Source: Myxocyprinus asiaticus
Taxonomy: Eukaryota > Chordata > Actinopteri > Cypriniformes > Catostomidae
DNA: 64,000 nucleotides
Reading direction: 5' to 3'
NCBI RefSeq assembly: GCF_019703515.2
Contig: NC_059349.1
Coordinates: 29,385,744-29,449,743 of the forward strand
Made by a program: the position numbers and the translations under genes. Below the pieces are notes generated by a model. It did not search any database and was not told the DNA's origin. It saw only the letters and a program-made list of their open reading frames with translations. Of the stretch, positions 46,881 to 58,977 are shown in pieces (position 1 is the stretch's first letter; every line of letters begins with the position of its first letter).

Positions 46881-49800
46881 GTATGAAATGCATATGAGGG
46901 ATTTATTGAGAAGTTTTTTTTTATTTATTTTTATCTTAAATTAAACTGCATTGGTGTGGCACTTTTCTTTGCAGTCACATTGTCTACATCCATGGGGCTG
47001 TTAATGAGATCTTTGAGTGATAGACAAGAATAGCCAAAGCATAATTAGTGAAGTAATTAAAAAGTCATTTTTAAAGACGTGGTTTAAGATCTGGGATATT
47101 CTTTATGTGTGTGCTATCACTTTATCTCTACTTTTTCCCCAGCTTTAAACTGTCTTATCTTTTGACAGCTCAATTAATTATGGTCTGATGTTTCAGGCAT
47201 TAAATTGCAATTTTAAAATGTAAATGTGTAAACTGTTCAGTCTTAATCAAGCCGAGAATCTAAATAACTGTTTTGTCTGATTCAGTGCACCAACTTAATG
47301 TATTCTGATTCATTTTACAAAGTGCAGCGACATGGCGTCTAAGTCTAAAAGCCATACTTGAACAATTGACCTTTATTTTTATTTTTATTTTTTCACAGTG
47401 TTGTAAGTTGTCTGCTTTAATTTTGTGTAGGGATGCTATTTTTTGTTGTTATGAAACCACAGTTTTTAATTCGAATACTTCAGTTCCATGTTATTGCATG
47501 AAAATTCACAAACAAAATGTTAAATCGCTTTCCCTGCATACTTGTTTTGTAACAGGTTATGAAATCCATGGTTTAGAGAAGATTCCAGATGAAGGGCCTG
47601 CACTAATAGTTTATTATCATGGCGCTATTCCTATAGACTACTATTATTTCTTGGCAAGTCTTGTTATTCAGAAGGGAAGAACTTGTCATTCGGTTGCTGA
47701 TCATATTCTGTTCAAGATCCCAGGTAAACACAACTTTCATAATGGCATTATGTGCTCAGTCAAACTTACTTTGTTTTTGACACAGTAATTATACAGTAAT
47801 TACCTAGTTTTAATTAAATGCACAGTGACTGTACATGTATTACACTGGTCAAAACCTGTTTCTTTATCATCAGTGAACATCAGAATGTTAAAAATGAGTC
47901 CTTCTTGGCAGGGTTTAAGCTTCTCTTGGAGGTGTTTAGTGTGATCCATGGACCGCAGGAGGAGTGTGTCAAGGCCCTGCGGAATGGACACCTCTTGGGC
48001 ATCTCTCCTGGAGGGGTACGGGAAGCCCTGTTCAGTGATGAGACGTACTCTCTGTTCTGGGGCAAACGCAAAGGATTTGCACAAGTGGCCATTGACTCTG
48101 AAGTGGTGAGTGGCCATCCCCTTTTCCTACTCATTTAAAGTCAACATGAAATAAAAATTACCCGATTTACATCCTTAAAGGAAAATTCCGGGTTTAAAGA
48201 GCACCTATTATGGTTTTTAATCGTGCCTAATTTTGTTTTAAAGGTCTCATACAATAGATTTACATGCATCCAAGGTCAAAAAACACTTTAATTTGCTCAT
48301 AATTTAAATTGCAGCATTACCTTTTTTCCCAGTGTCAAAAACGACTCGTTCAATGATCCGTTCTAAAGGATTCATTCTAAACTCCTCCTTTCAGAAAGCC
48401 TGCTCTGCTCTGATTGGTCAGATGTCCCAGTCTGTTGTGATTGGTCTACCGCTTAGTGTAGTGTTTGAGGGCGGGTCAAAGCTGTTCGCGAGCAGCCAAT
48501 GAAGACCAGAGGCGGGTTTTTTGTTACCAAATTACGTAGGTTAGTACAGGAAGTAAGTCTGGAATTACTAAAGACTCGTTTCAGGTGCTCAGAATCGGTT
48601 CATTCTTTTGGGAGTCAATAACTCCATTTGTCGTGCACTTTGATTTTTGAAACTTTTTTACATTCACAAACCAATATATAACACACTACATGAAAGGTAA
48701 TATTTGAAAAACCATAATAGGTGCTCTTTAATACAAGTTAAACTGAATCAACAGCATTTGTGGCATAATGTTGATTATCACACAAATTAATTTTGACTTG
48801 TCCCTCCTTTTCTTTAAAAAATGCAAAAATCAGGATTCCAGTGAGGCACTTACAATGGAAGTGAATTGGACCAAATCTTAAATGTTTAAATACTCACTGT
48901 TTAAAAAGTATAGCCACAAGACATAAACGATATGCGTGTTAACGTGATTTTAGTGTAATAAAATCGCTTACTAACCTTTTCTGTGTAAAGTTATGACCAA
49001 TTTTACAACAAACCCTAAAACCATAAAATTACTATTTAAACAACTTTACAGCTCAAATAATACACAAGTTTTAACAGAAGAATTAATGTAAGTGCTTTTA
49101 TTTTTATTTTAAGCTTCAAATTTCTGCCTTTAAAACGTCCAGAATTTGACCCCATTCATTTCTATTGTGAGTGCCTCACTGTATCCTCTGTTTTTTTGTT
49201 TTTTTTTAAAGAAAAGGAGGGATGAGTCAAAATCTTTTTTTTTTTTTTTTTTGTGGTAATCAAATATATGCCACAAATGCTGTTGATTGAACTTAACTTG
49301 TATTGAACCCGTAATATTCCTTTAATGCACATTCCTGTTCTTATTGTGAGTTATTCACTGGCACATGTCATTCCGAATACATTTTTTTTTCTTTAATCAC
49401 AATGTAATAATTTTCTCTTACTCTGAAATGTCTTGCCTTTTCCAGTGAAGTCACTTATTAGTTAATGTTAACCAATAGCCAAATAGCTATGTAGGCATTG
49501 TTTTAACCAACTCATTTGGTCTGAAGTTAATTCTGGTATGTAAAGGCCACCATTGACACAATGCATTCCCAAAAAATCAAGCCCCCCCTGCATTTTTTTC
49601 CTGTTTGAGTAACCTGTTTCATTTGGAAATATGTCACATTACGGAAGTAAAATGGCAATTCACATTAACTTTAATACTTACCAGTTGGTCATTTTGTCCA
49701 TACAGCCAATAATACCCATGTTTACTCAAAACGTCAGGGAGGGATTCCGCTCTCTTGGAACATTGAGTGAGTCATGCACAAAATATTGAACTTTGCCACA

Positions 49801-52800
49801 GTCTCATGATAGTTTAATGCAAATAGATTACATACTATTATGAAAGAATCCTACTTTATTAAATCTTCAATTAATCTGTTTTTCCTTCAGAATTTTTCAG
49901 ATGGGTGTACGAGAGGTTTCGCTTGCCGATAGCACCCGTGTATGGAGGTTTTCCAGTTAAATTTCGCACCTATTTGGGTGACCCCATTCCATATGACCCC
50001 AAACTCAATGCAGCTGAGTTAGCTGAAAAGGTAGGACTCCTCTTTAGTCCTGTAAAGGTGAAGCTCTGACTTTTTGTTGTGTTTGCTAAAATGCCATATT
50101 TGCAAATCTAAAAAATAAAATAAAAAATCAAGAGGTCATAACCTCTACATTGTCCTACCAAGTCCTGATCTATTGTTGACTACGCCAACATACTCTGTGC
50201 AGTGTTATTTTATTGCACTGTCCCACAAGGGCATATTCCACTTGAGAGAGGAATCACCATTCATCAAGTATGCAGGTGTATGAACTCATACAGTAGGTGC
50301 AAAGTGAGGGAATACTTATATAATGAAAGACATCAGAGAGGAATGAACAAAGTCTGGTGCAGGGTGCTTAGCTCCCCTAAAGGCTGTTTTTCTGTAAAAT
50401 TCCATTATGAGGAACAGTTACAGCCTCTTCATAGAAATCATCCAGGTTTTTCCCCTGCTTTCATCACTTGCTACCATTAAGTGGCTGGCCATAACAACCT
50501 GATGACTGTTTTGCTTTCAGAATGGACGTACAATGGGCTTCAATAGGGCTTCACATTTTTTTTCTAGTCAACAACAGGTACTGAAAAAAGTATTTTCTTG
50601 AGAATGAATTTCTCAGCAAAGCCCATATGGGGGCTAAATTAATCGCAGTACCCTTATATATAGAATTGTACTGATAAAAAGCCATTGGTGTTTTATTTTT
50701 TCTTTAAATATTGGTAAGAATACAGATTATAGAGAGAGTTCACCCAGAAATGAAAATGTCATCGTCATTAGCTGTTTCCATCCAAGTTGTGAATTTAAAA
50801 TATCCGAAAAACCATAATATTGCAACAACAATGTGCGAATAAAGCCGCGTTTCCATCCCATGTGTTCAAAAGAACAAAGTCACCACTTCCGGAAAAATTG
50901 TAGCCACTGTGACTCTTTTATTAATAAAATACTTGCAGTTTAGAGCACACAGGCGAAACACTGTAAATAACTTTGTCTCATGTCTTGAAGCGACAGCGCG
51001 TCACACATTTCTGGGAGCATTATGTGTGTACATTCCTCCTTCCTTGTGTCTTGGCCGTGCGGATCTATAATATATTTTTCAAAAGTGTCAATTAACCTGC
51101 TCTTCAGCACAGTTTAAGTTTGTATTCGTCTTACTTACTCTGCAAACTCTTTGTATCTTTGGATTTTCAGGATATTTCTGGGGTGGCCAGAGCAAAATTT
51201 CAGATGCGATGATTGGTCCTCTTGTTAGTCCAGCTATGAATCAATTATTTAGTCACATGACTTTTTTGAAGCACATTTTTTAATTCCTAATAAATTCAGT
51301 AGGAGTTTATTTGGTAAATGTGTTTCCATCATAGTTTGTGTATTTCTTCATATTGAAAAAAAAAATGTATTCGCATCTCGCTGTTTCCATCCAGCAGTTT
51401 TTATGTGATATCCCAAAATGCGCATGAAAATACTTGGATGGAAACCCAGCTATTTACTCTCACTCATATTGTTCCAAACACAAAAGTAGATGTTAGGCAA
51501 AATGAGTCACCATTCACTTTCATTGTATGGAAAAAAGATGCATATAAAGTGGATGGGTAACTGAGACATAATGCCTTAGCATCTCATTTTGAATTCAGCG
51601 GTAGGAAGAAAGTCAAATGGGCTTGGAACAACATGAGGGTGAGGAATTTTCATTTTTGGGTGAACAATCCTTTTAAGGCCAGCATATAAGGTTATGCAAA
51701 TTAGACCCGGTAGCTGCAGATTAGGCCTGCACTATGTTCAGAGGGAATTTTGGACGATTCTTCCTTACAGAACTGCTTAAGCTCAGCCATATTCTTAGGA
51801 TGTCTGGTGTGAACGGCTCTCTTGAGGTCATTCCACAGCATCTCTATTGTGTTCATTTCTTTTTCTGAAGCCATTCTGTAGTGGATTTACTTTGATGTTT
51901 AGGCTCATTGTCCTGCTGCATCTCCCAACTTCTACTGAGCTTCTGCTGGTGCACTGCCACCCTGACATTATCCTGTAGGATATCTTGATAAACTTGAGAA
52001 TTCATTTTTTCCTCTGATGGCAAGTGGTCCAGGCCCCGAAGCAGCAAAGCAGCCCCAAATCACGATGCTCCCTCCACCGCACTTCACCATTGGGATGTTT
52101 TTCATGTTGGTATGCAGTGCCCTTTTTCCGCCATACGTAGTGCTGCGTGTTCTTCCCAAACAATTCAAACTTATTTTCATCAGTCCACAAAACATTTTCC
52201 CAGTAGCGTTGTAGAGTGTCAAGGTGGTCTTTGGCAAACTTCAGGCGTGCAGCTAATTTTTTTTTTTTTGTTGGAAAGCAGCGGCTTGCTTTATGGTGTC
52301 CTGCCATGGACATCATGCCTGTTTAATGTTTCTGTATAGTAGACTCATGAACAGAGATGTTAACCAGTTCCAGTGATTCCTTCAAGTCTTTTGCTGTCAC
52401 ATTAGGGTTCTTTTTTACCTCATTGAACATTCTGCGGTTTGCCCTTTAAGTCATCTTGGCTGTATGACCACTTCTAGAGAGAGTAGCCACAGTACTAAAT
52501 CATCTCCATTTATAGACAATTTGTCTAACTGTGGACAGATGAATATCTTAGCACTTCGAGATAACTTTAACCCTTTCTCTAATTAGCTTTTGTTTATGTC
52601 ATTAGCCTAGGGGTTCACATACTTTTTCCAACCTACCACCGTAAATGTTTGAATTTTATATTCAATACGTACAAGAACGATACAATAATTTGTGTGGTTA
52701 AAACAGATTCTGTTTGTTCATTATTGTAACTTAGATGAAGATCAAACCAGATTTTAAGACAAATTTATACATAAGTGCAGGTAATTCCAGAGGGTTCACA

Positions 52801-53529
52801 TACTTTTATTGCCACTGTATAGCATGTGTAGTTGTCAGAGTATACATACAGTGTCAATTTAATGCACTTTTGTTACCCAGCCACAGCCTTACCATGATGA
52901 AAGCATGCAACTGCAGTTTTAATCTGATTTAAAAATAGTAGTATGTAACGATGTGACATAAGCACTGAAGCTACCAGAATGTCCAGCACTATCTAAAGGT
53001 TTTGAAACACTTTAAATACTGCTCACAGTGCTTCACAATGGAATTTGTACTTTTTGATGCTCTACCGTTAGCTCACTCTCTGGATTTTCACACTTGGAAT
53101 TGTCAACCGAGGGTTATTCTAAACTCTGAGTTAACATAATCCTCAGTTATCTTGCACTATGTTGCTCACTGGTCATACATTATACTCCAGGGATCATAAC
53201 CCAGGTTTAAAGGCGGGGCCTAACCCTCATTCAAAATTACAAGTGTGAAACATTGCTTAACCAAGCGTTAAAAATGCTGCAGCTCAGCTTCCATAGAGAA
53301 TTAATTAAACTCCTGCTTTCCACTCACTCTGTGCCATTGGACACATACTGTTAAATAAAACATCGACCTTGTGAAGAGTTCATATTCACTTTATTTTGTT
53401 TTTCAACCCAACTTATCCATTCAGGTGCAAAAGGCAGTGCAAGCACTTATCGACAAACATCAGAAGATACCTGGCAATGTCCTCAGAGCTCTTTTGGAGC
53501 GATTCCAGAGGGAACACAAAGAGGAATAG
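46553..53529 (+). CDS. tmem68: TMEM68 gene, whole coding span (6 coding exons)
   Basis: TMEM68 is an ER membrane protein of the glycerolipid/DGAT2-like acyltransferase group, reported (as DIESL) to make triacylglycerol in a DGAT-independent way, under control of TMX1. Six exons with matching phases give 996 nt, 331 residues. A hydrophobic stretch at about residues 43-75 gives one or two membrane passes near the N-terminus. The acyltransferase motif is HGAIPID (about 131-137), with His and Asp as the expected catalytic pair, and the glycerol-phosphate-type motif is SPGGVREAL (about 197-205). The C-terminal half carries FPVKFRTYLGDPIPYDP. Length and sequence agree with recalled human TMEM68 throughout. 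No breaks. Confidence 0.96.
47556..47723 (+). CDS. tmem68: TMEM68 coding exon 2 (HGAIPID motif)
   Basis: A 168-nt exon, acceptor TTGTAACAG, donor CCAG|GTAAAC. It encodes YEIHGLEKIPDEGPALIVYY followed by HGAIPIDYYYF and GRTCHSVADHILFKIP. It contains the acyltransferase His/Asp motif. Confidence 0.96.
47912..48105 (+). CDS. tmem68: TMEM68 coding exon 3 (SPGGVREAL motif)
   Basis: A 194-nt exon, acceptor CTTGGCAG, donor GAAGTG|GTGAGT. It encodes FKLLLEVFSVIHGPQEECVK, GHLLGISPGGVREALFSDET and RKGFAQVAIDSEV. The SPGG segment corresponds to the second conserved acyltransferase motif. Confidence 0.96.
48179..49321. mobile_element. TTAA-flanked miniature element (outer)
   Basis: Flanked by TTAA at 48175-48178 and 49322-49325. 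Left arm AGGAAAATTCCGGGTT then, after the inner insertion, TACAAGTTAAACTGAATCAA; right arm reversed AGGAATATTACGGGTTCAAT and ACAAGTTAAGTTCAATCAAC. In TMEM68 intron 3. Confidence 0.88.
48198..48727. mobile_element. TTAA-flanked miniature element (inner)
   Basis: 530 bases between TTAA at 48194-48197 and 48728-48731. Ends AGAGCACCTATTATGGTTTT and the exact inverted copy. It sits inside the left arm of the outer element; taking it out leaves GGGTTTAATACAAG, which matches the outer element's other arm. Confidence 0.92.
49706..49766 (+). CDS. tmem68: TMEM68 coding exon 4
   Basis: A 61-nt exon, acceptor CCATACAG, donor TTGA|GTGAGT. It encodes PIIPMFTQNVREGFRSLGTL, matching human PIIPMFTQNIREGFRSLGG. 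Confidence 0.95.
49891..50030 (+). CDS. tmem68: TMEM68 coding exon 5
   Basis: A 140-nt exon, acceptor TTCCTTCAG, donor GAAAAG|GTAGGA. It encodes FFRWVYERFRLPIAPVYGGF and PVKFRTYLGDPIPYDPKLNA, close to human FRWLYEKFRYPFAPMYGGFP and following residues. Confidence 0.96.
50735..51677. mobile_element. TTAA-type element interrupted by a GTTTCCATCC element
   Basis: Left arm GAGTTCACCCAGAAATGAAA and right arm ATTTTTGGGTGAACAATCCT belong to the TTAA family. Between them, 50769-51451 is a second element with inverted ends GCTGTTTCCATCCAAG and CTTGGATGGAAACCCAGC. In TMEM68 intron 5. Confidence 0.75.
51700..52817 (-). mobile_element. Tc1-like transposon, left end missing
   Basis: The right end TTATTGCCACTG is followed by TA, with an inner copy of GGGTTCACATACTTTT at about 52612. 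Decayed minus-strand transposase: LWTDENKFELFGKNTQHYVW, KCGGGSIVIWGCFAASGPG and DNEPKHQSKSTTEWLQ occur in different frames. Not functional. Confidence 0.85.
53425..53529 (+). CDS. tmem68: TMEM68 coding exon 6 (stop)
   Basis: The final 105 nt, acceptor TCCATTCAG. It encodes VQKAVQALIDKHQKIPGNVL then RALLERFQREHKEE and TAG at 53527-53529. Human ends with ALIDKHQRIPGNIMSALLERF in the same place. Confidence 0.96.
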   Translation: MQKAVQALIDKHQKIPGNVLRALLERFQREHKEE

Positions 53530-54745
53530 CACACTTGCTTCTCTCAGACTGAACAAATAAACATACTGGAAATTTTATGATATTGTTACACCATAAGATG
53601 AGCGACTATGTTACTGACACGATAGTGGACTTATCTAGAGCACGAGAACAAAAGTATCAGCATATATTGTAATGTTGCATATCAAATAATGGTGCGTGTC
53701 TTTGTAACGTCTGGTTACACGTTGTCTTCTATGCATGTTTGAGAACGTGAGGTCTTGAGTTTTTGTGTGATTTCTTTTGAATTTACAATTTATTTGCACA
53801 CTTTGATCTATTCAAAGGACCACTGCCAAATGAGTTTTTTGTCCACAAAGCCTTTGGTTACTTTTTTATGTCTATTCTTTCTGATTGATGAATCATTATG
53901 TTATAGTATATTAGAATTTGGTATAACTAATACTTTCAACAAGAAGTCCATTACAATATTTACCTTCCTGAATGAATTAAAAATTGTATATGTATTATAA
54001 AATTAATTGCATATCATGATTCACGGGAGTTTGTAAGCACACTTAATAATAATATGATGAGAGGTACATTGAAGTTGAATACTAGAAATGACAAGTTCTA
54101 GTCAAATTGTCTGCTGAGATAAACGGGTCAGTACATAAATATAAGTTAGTAAGGCCAAAACAGCTCTCAAAGCTTTCCTCAAAAGGGCAAAGTAAAAACA
54201 TAACATGCTGATTATAAAAAAAGTATGCATTGTGCAACTATTAGTGTGTTTTTATTACAGGCAACAAAGCATACTTATCAGCATTCATTATGATTCTGTA
54301 ACATGTATTTTATTTTACATGCTATTTCAACCAGCATTATGGCTCTTGAATCTAATGTGCTGTCAAGTCTGATCTAGACTGTTTGGAAATTAATGGTTGT
54401 AAATTTATGATTTTATAACAGATTTTATTATTCAAAATAAAAATACATATGTGTTTGTAAGGTCTGGCACAGTTTTTAATGCACCCTTTCTTATATTCCG
54501 TAAACCTGTCATCCTTTCCTTTAGGAAAAAACATTTTCTGTTTGTGACATAAATATCAAATGTCAGCATGAGCAGTCTTCTTCAACCTATCTCCCGTGAT
54601 CTGTCTACACATCCAGTGTATAAAGTTTGGTATAGGGTTTGCAAATGCACCAGTGTTACTATTTATAAATCTGTTTGGTATTGGTGGACAACATGTGCAT
54701 TCATTGTAAATCCCTCCCCCTGAAAAAATAAAATTTGTTTTGTTT
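53530..54745 (+). other. tmem68: Probable TMEM68 3' UTR with two AATAAA signals
   Basis: AATAAA occurs 27 bases after the stop (53556-53561) and again at 54727-54732, the latter followed by a GT-rich tract typical of a cleavage element. The distal site is the more convincing end. No coding signal is seen between. Confidence 0.4.
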
Positions 54746-56040
54746 GGAAGAAAATCTTTATTATTTATGATTTCTCATTGCCTTATGCATGGATGCAAAA
54801 TTTACTCTGAATCTGAAAGAAGTTTGCAAGGGAGTCTAATAAAATGACCACAGTGTACTTTATTAAATTAATTTGGTACTTTGTGTTGCATTAGAATCAA
54901 ATAAAAATTTACAAAAATCCAATATGTACAAAAATGTAGCGTTCTTTTGTTTTACTCTTGAATTTACAATAAAATTAGAGAACATATTTGATGCATTTTA
55001 CGCACTTCAGACTTTCATCACACAATACAACTTACTTAAGAGACCAATAATAGACTTTTTTTTTTTATGTTGCTTTTTTTTTGTGTAATTTAATACATCA
55101 CATACACCACACTAGTTTTACCATTATTATGTCATATGTAACTGCCATCATGTGGCACCAATCTCTAATCAATAGACACCCTTCACAATCAGGACTCAGA
55201 GAGGAATGTTCTTTTACACATGTACATTTGCATACATTTATTTACAGTTAAATAGCCATTTGCAATTCACTATGGAACTTCCATTGCAACTGAAATACCA
55301 GTAAAGTCTGTACATCATATCTGAAAGCTGAACAGAATGCCATCTCTAATGCAGAGTTCATTAAATTACTGTGCTTGTACTAATATCGTGCTCTATTAAT
55401 AACCGCTGCTAATCATTAATCTAAAGGTTTATCCCCCCGGGTCATCATTTTGATTGTCGGCAAATTCTTTTCTGTCCGCATCCTTTTTGTCTCTGAAAAC
55501 CGCTTGCAGTATACGCACAGTAATTCAACATCATACTAAATGTGCATACAGACAAAAAAAATCAGTTCACAAAATAAATAGGAAAAAAAACAAAAAACAA
55601 CAACAACAAAAAAAAAAACAGAAAATGTCCCTTATGAATAATTAAACCTCACATAGGCAAACATTGTTTAAGGCAAATAAAACAGAATCAGCTTGCATGA
55701 TCGCAACATGAATTTATGATCTCCCCTGACTGCTGTGAGTAGTTGTACAATTTTGAAGTCCTGGTTTTGAGCTCTGCTTTACTGATTTACTGGTAATAAA
55801 CAGAACAGCCTTCAACTCTTACACCAGATTAATTCTCATCCACTGGGACTTGTAATGCTGATCTCCATTGCATTAAATTCCTTTATATCACCCACATCAA
55901 CAACTGGAGGTGGAGAGTGGTCTGTTTAAAATACCGCTTTGAGGTAGGTTATAGTTATGAATTAGTCTTTCCAGAGCAAAGGAATGGTTGATGATTTTAT
56001 ATATATATATATATATAATATAAATATCATAGTATATATA

Positions 56041-56857
56041 CACAGATCAGCCACAACATTAAAACCACCTGCCTAATATTGCGTAGGTCCCCCTCATGCT
56101 GCCAAAAGAGCACCAACCTGCATCTCAGAATAGCATTCTGAGATGTTATTCTTCTCACCACAATTGTACAGAGCAGTTATCTGAGTTACTGTAGACTTTG
56201 TCAGTTTGAACCAGTCTGGCCATTCTCTGATGATTTCTCATCAACAAGACATTTCTGTCCGCAGAACTGCCCTCACTGGATGTTTTTTGTTTTTGGCATC
56301 ATTCTGAGTAAATTCTAGAGACTGTTGTGCGTGAAAATCCCAGGAGATTAGCAGTTACAGAATTACTCAAACCAGCCTGTCTGGCACCAACAATCATCCA
56401 TCGATTATCTAATCAGCCAATCGTGTGGAAGCAGTGCAGTGCATAAAATCATGCAGATACGGGTCAGGAGCTTCAGTTAATGTTCACATCAACCATAAGA
56501 ATGGGGAAAAAATTTGATCTCAGTGATTTCGACTGTGGCATGATTGGTAATACCAGATGAGCTGGTTTGAGTATTTCTGTAACTGCTGATTTTTGTTTAA
56601 TTAAAACAAAAAACATCCAGTGAGCGGCAGTTCTGCGGACGGAAATGTCTTGTTGATGAGAGAAGTCAACAGAGAATGGCCAGACTGGTTAAACTGACAA
56701 AATCTACAGTAACTCAAATATCTGCTCTGTTCAATTGTGGTGAGAAGAATAGCATCTCAGAATGCTATTCTGAGATGCAGGTTGACAATATTTTGGCGGC
56801 ACAAAGGGGACCTACACAATATTAGGAAGGTGGTTTTAATGTTGTGGCTAATCGGTG
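56041..56857. mobile_element. Tc1/mariner-type element with long self-complementary arms
   Basis: Left CACAGATCAGCCACAACATT, right reversed CACCGATTAGCCACAACATT, flanked by TA. The segments about 56110-56300 and 56600-56785 are nearly reverse complements. A decayed helix-turn-helix coding segment (SDFDCGMIGNTR-like) lies near 56520-56590, related to that at 20535-21004. Confidence 0.82.
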
Positions 56858-56949
56858 TATATATGGGATTAAAAAAAAAAAAAACTATAAAAATAGAGCT
56901 GGAAGTGAAAAACAAAAATACATAGCTTTGCTGTATTATTATGATAAGC

Positions 56950-57569
56950 TTAAATGTTTTCACGCACCATTGCTGAAGTACGATTGAACTGTCACCACTA
57001 TGTTAAACTCTTCTCTGCACCCCTTAAAAACTTAAAAGGGTTAATTCACCCCAAAACGAAAATTCTCTCATAATTCACTCACCCTCATGCCATCCCAGAT
57101 GTGTATCACTTTTTTCTTCTGCAGAGCATATTTAATATTTTTTCACATTTTAAAAGTGAAAGTGAAAGTGGGGATTTATGTTAAAAAAGGACTTAAATAT
57201 TGATCTGTTTCTCACCCACACTTATCATATAGCTTCTGAAGATATAGATTTAACTACTGGAGTTATATGGATTACATTTATGTGGCCTTTATGTGATTTT
57301 TTTTGGAGCTTCAAAGGTTTGGTCACAATTCATTTGCATTGTATGGACCTACAGAGCTGAAATATTCTTCTAAAAATCTTTGTGTTCAGTAGAAGAAAAA
57401 AAAAAAAGTCACACATCTGGGATGGCACGAGGGTGAGTAAACGATGAGAGAATGTTTTTTTAATTTTTAGGTGAACTATCCCTTTAAATGTTTTCAAGCA
57501 CCATGGCTGAAGCACGATTGAACTGTCACCACCATGTTAAACACTTCTCTGCACCCCTTAAAAACTTAA
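56950..57569. repeat. TTAA-bounded 86-bp direct repeat flanking a TTAA-type element
   Basis: 56950-57035 and 57484-57569 are near-identical direct copies (both contain CGATTGAACTGTCACCAC and CTCTGCACCCCTTAAAAACT). Each copy begins and ends with TTAA. Between them lies a TTAA-type miniature element (57036-57483) with slightly eroded left arm. Confidence 0.85.
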
Positions 57570-57582
57570 ATTGCACAATTAC

Positions 57583-57614
<32 letters not shown>

Positions 57615-57679
57615 ATAGACAGTATTAAAAAGTGCAGCATGTTAATGCAAATTACTAAACAAGGATTTATATTGGATGA

Positions 57680-58111
57680 TTTTGTGGCCCTAAGAATATT
57701 TGGACACTTACGCCAAACTAAAAAATGTATAAATGTCTTTGCATTATATAGCAAAATATCAAACCAAGTGACATTTATAAATTCAAGACCAAAAGTTTTT
57801 TTGATACTTTTCTGGTTGTCAAATGTTAGTGCAACATGTCAAGAGTTAATGTGATAACTTCACCAGTGGTAACTCTACTAGGCCACCTGTGTGAACTTGA
57901 AGGGAACTGACGTTATACATCCACTAAAAACATCTTTACACCAGTTGATTAAAGGTAAAAATGTCTCAAATAAGTGAAGTTAGTTTTGGGAAAATGTATA
58001 GCATCAGTTGTTTATATATGTCTCTTCGTTTCATATTCTGTATCTAATGCAATGACATTCATACATTTATATAGTCTAACTTAAGTGTCCAAAAACCTTT
58101 TGGGGCCACTG
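57680..58111. mobile_element. Tc1-like miniature element (GGCCCCAAAA ends)
   Basis: Left GTGGCCCTAAGAATATTTGG and right reversed CAGTGGCCCCAAAAGGTTTT, followed by TA. Both continue into TTGGACACTTA. Non-coding; the open frame over it is not meaningful. Confidence 0.65.
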
Positions 58112-58470
58112 TATTTCTCACTTCTGGACTCTGACAACACAGCAATCAGATAACTCAAATCATCAGTCTGGATTATAATATCTGCAGTCTTTTGGATATT
58201 GGCAGCTAAAGCCTCATTCTACATGTACTGGACACATCGCATTGCATTGCATGTTTTAAATTCATGGCATATTTCATTATTAAAAGATTATTCAATCCTC
58301 ATACCTCGTAAGATGAATGCTGACCAGGAAACTATCACTGATGTTTGCTGCTGACAAGAAAATATCACTGAAGGCCACTGACAGAGACACTGCATGATTT
58401 AAAACAGATTAGGATGCATCTATTAATTAAATAAAAACCACAACAGTATGCAGGATGCCTATCTATGGCT

Positions 58471-58977
58471 ACGTTTGGAATGGAATTCTAGCTTACTACT
58501 TTCTGATTACTGCACAGTATGCCATGTATACTGCCTACTATTTTAAAAAGTAAGTGAAACAGGCATTATTCCACATCACATTTCATGTTTAATTCAATGA
58601 GTGATGTCCAGTTATGAAAAAAAAATATATATATTGTATATAAAAAAAGGTTACTGTGTATTTTGTATCCACTTTTGCGTTAAATGTCTTTCAATTTGGT
58701 GGTATGATTAAATAATAGATCAAGAAAGATGTTATATTACCTTCAGTCAATTCACCACAATGGAAATGGAATGTCAAGTCAATTGCATTGCATTGTGGAG
58801 TACAGTAGTCCACGTCGTGTGCTCTATACTGCAATTTTTGGCAAATGTAGTAGGTCATCGGGGTTATTTTTATGTTATGCCAATAGAAAATGTGCATACT
58901 GTGCACATTATACATGCTATACTGTATACTGCAGCAACAGTAAGAGTAGTTAGGTAGTATGCTATTCCAATGTATTA
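58471..58977. repeat. Miniature element with TTTGGAATGGAATTCTAG-type ends
   Basis: Left end ACGTTTGGAATGGAATTC and right end TGCTATTCCAATGT with TAGTATGC and ACTGTATACTGCAG motifs in both orientations. Ends are imperfect. The overlapping open frames on both strands reflect the palindromic structure. Confidence 0.5.
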
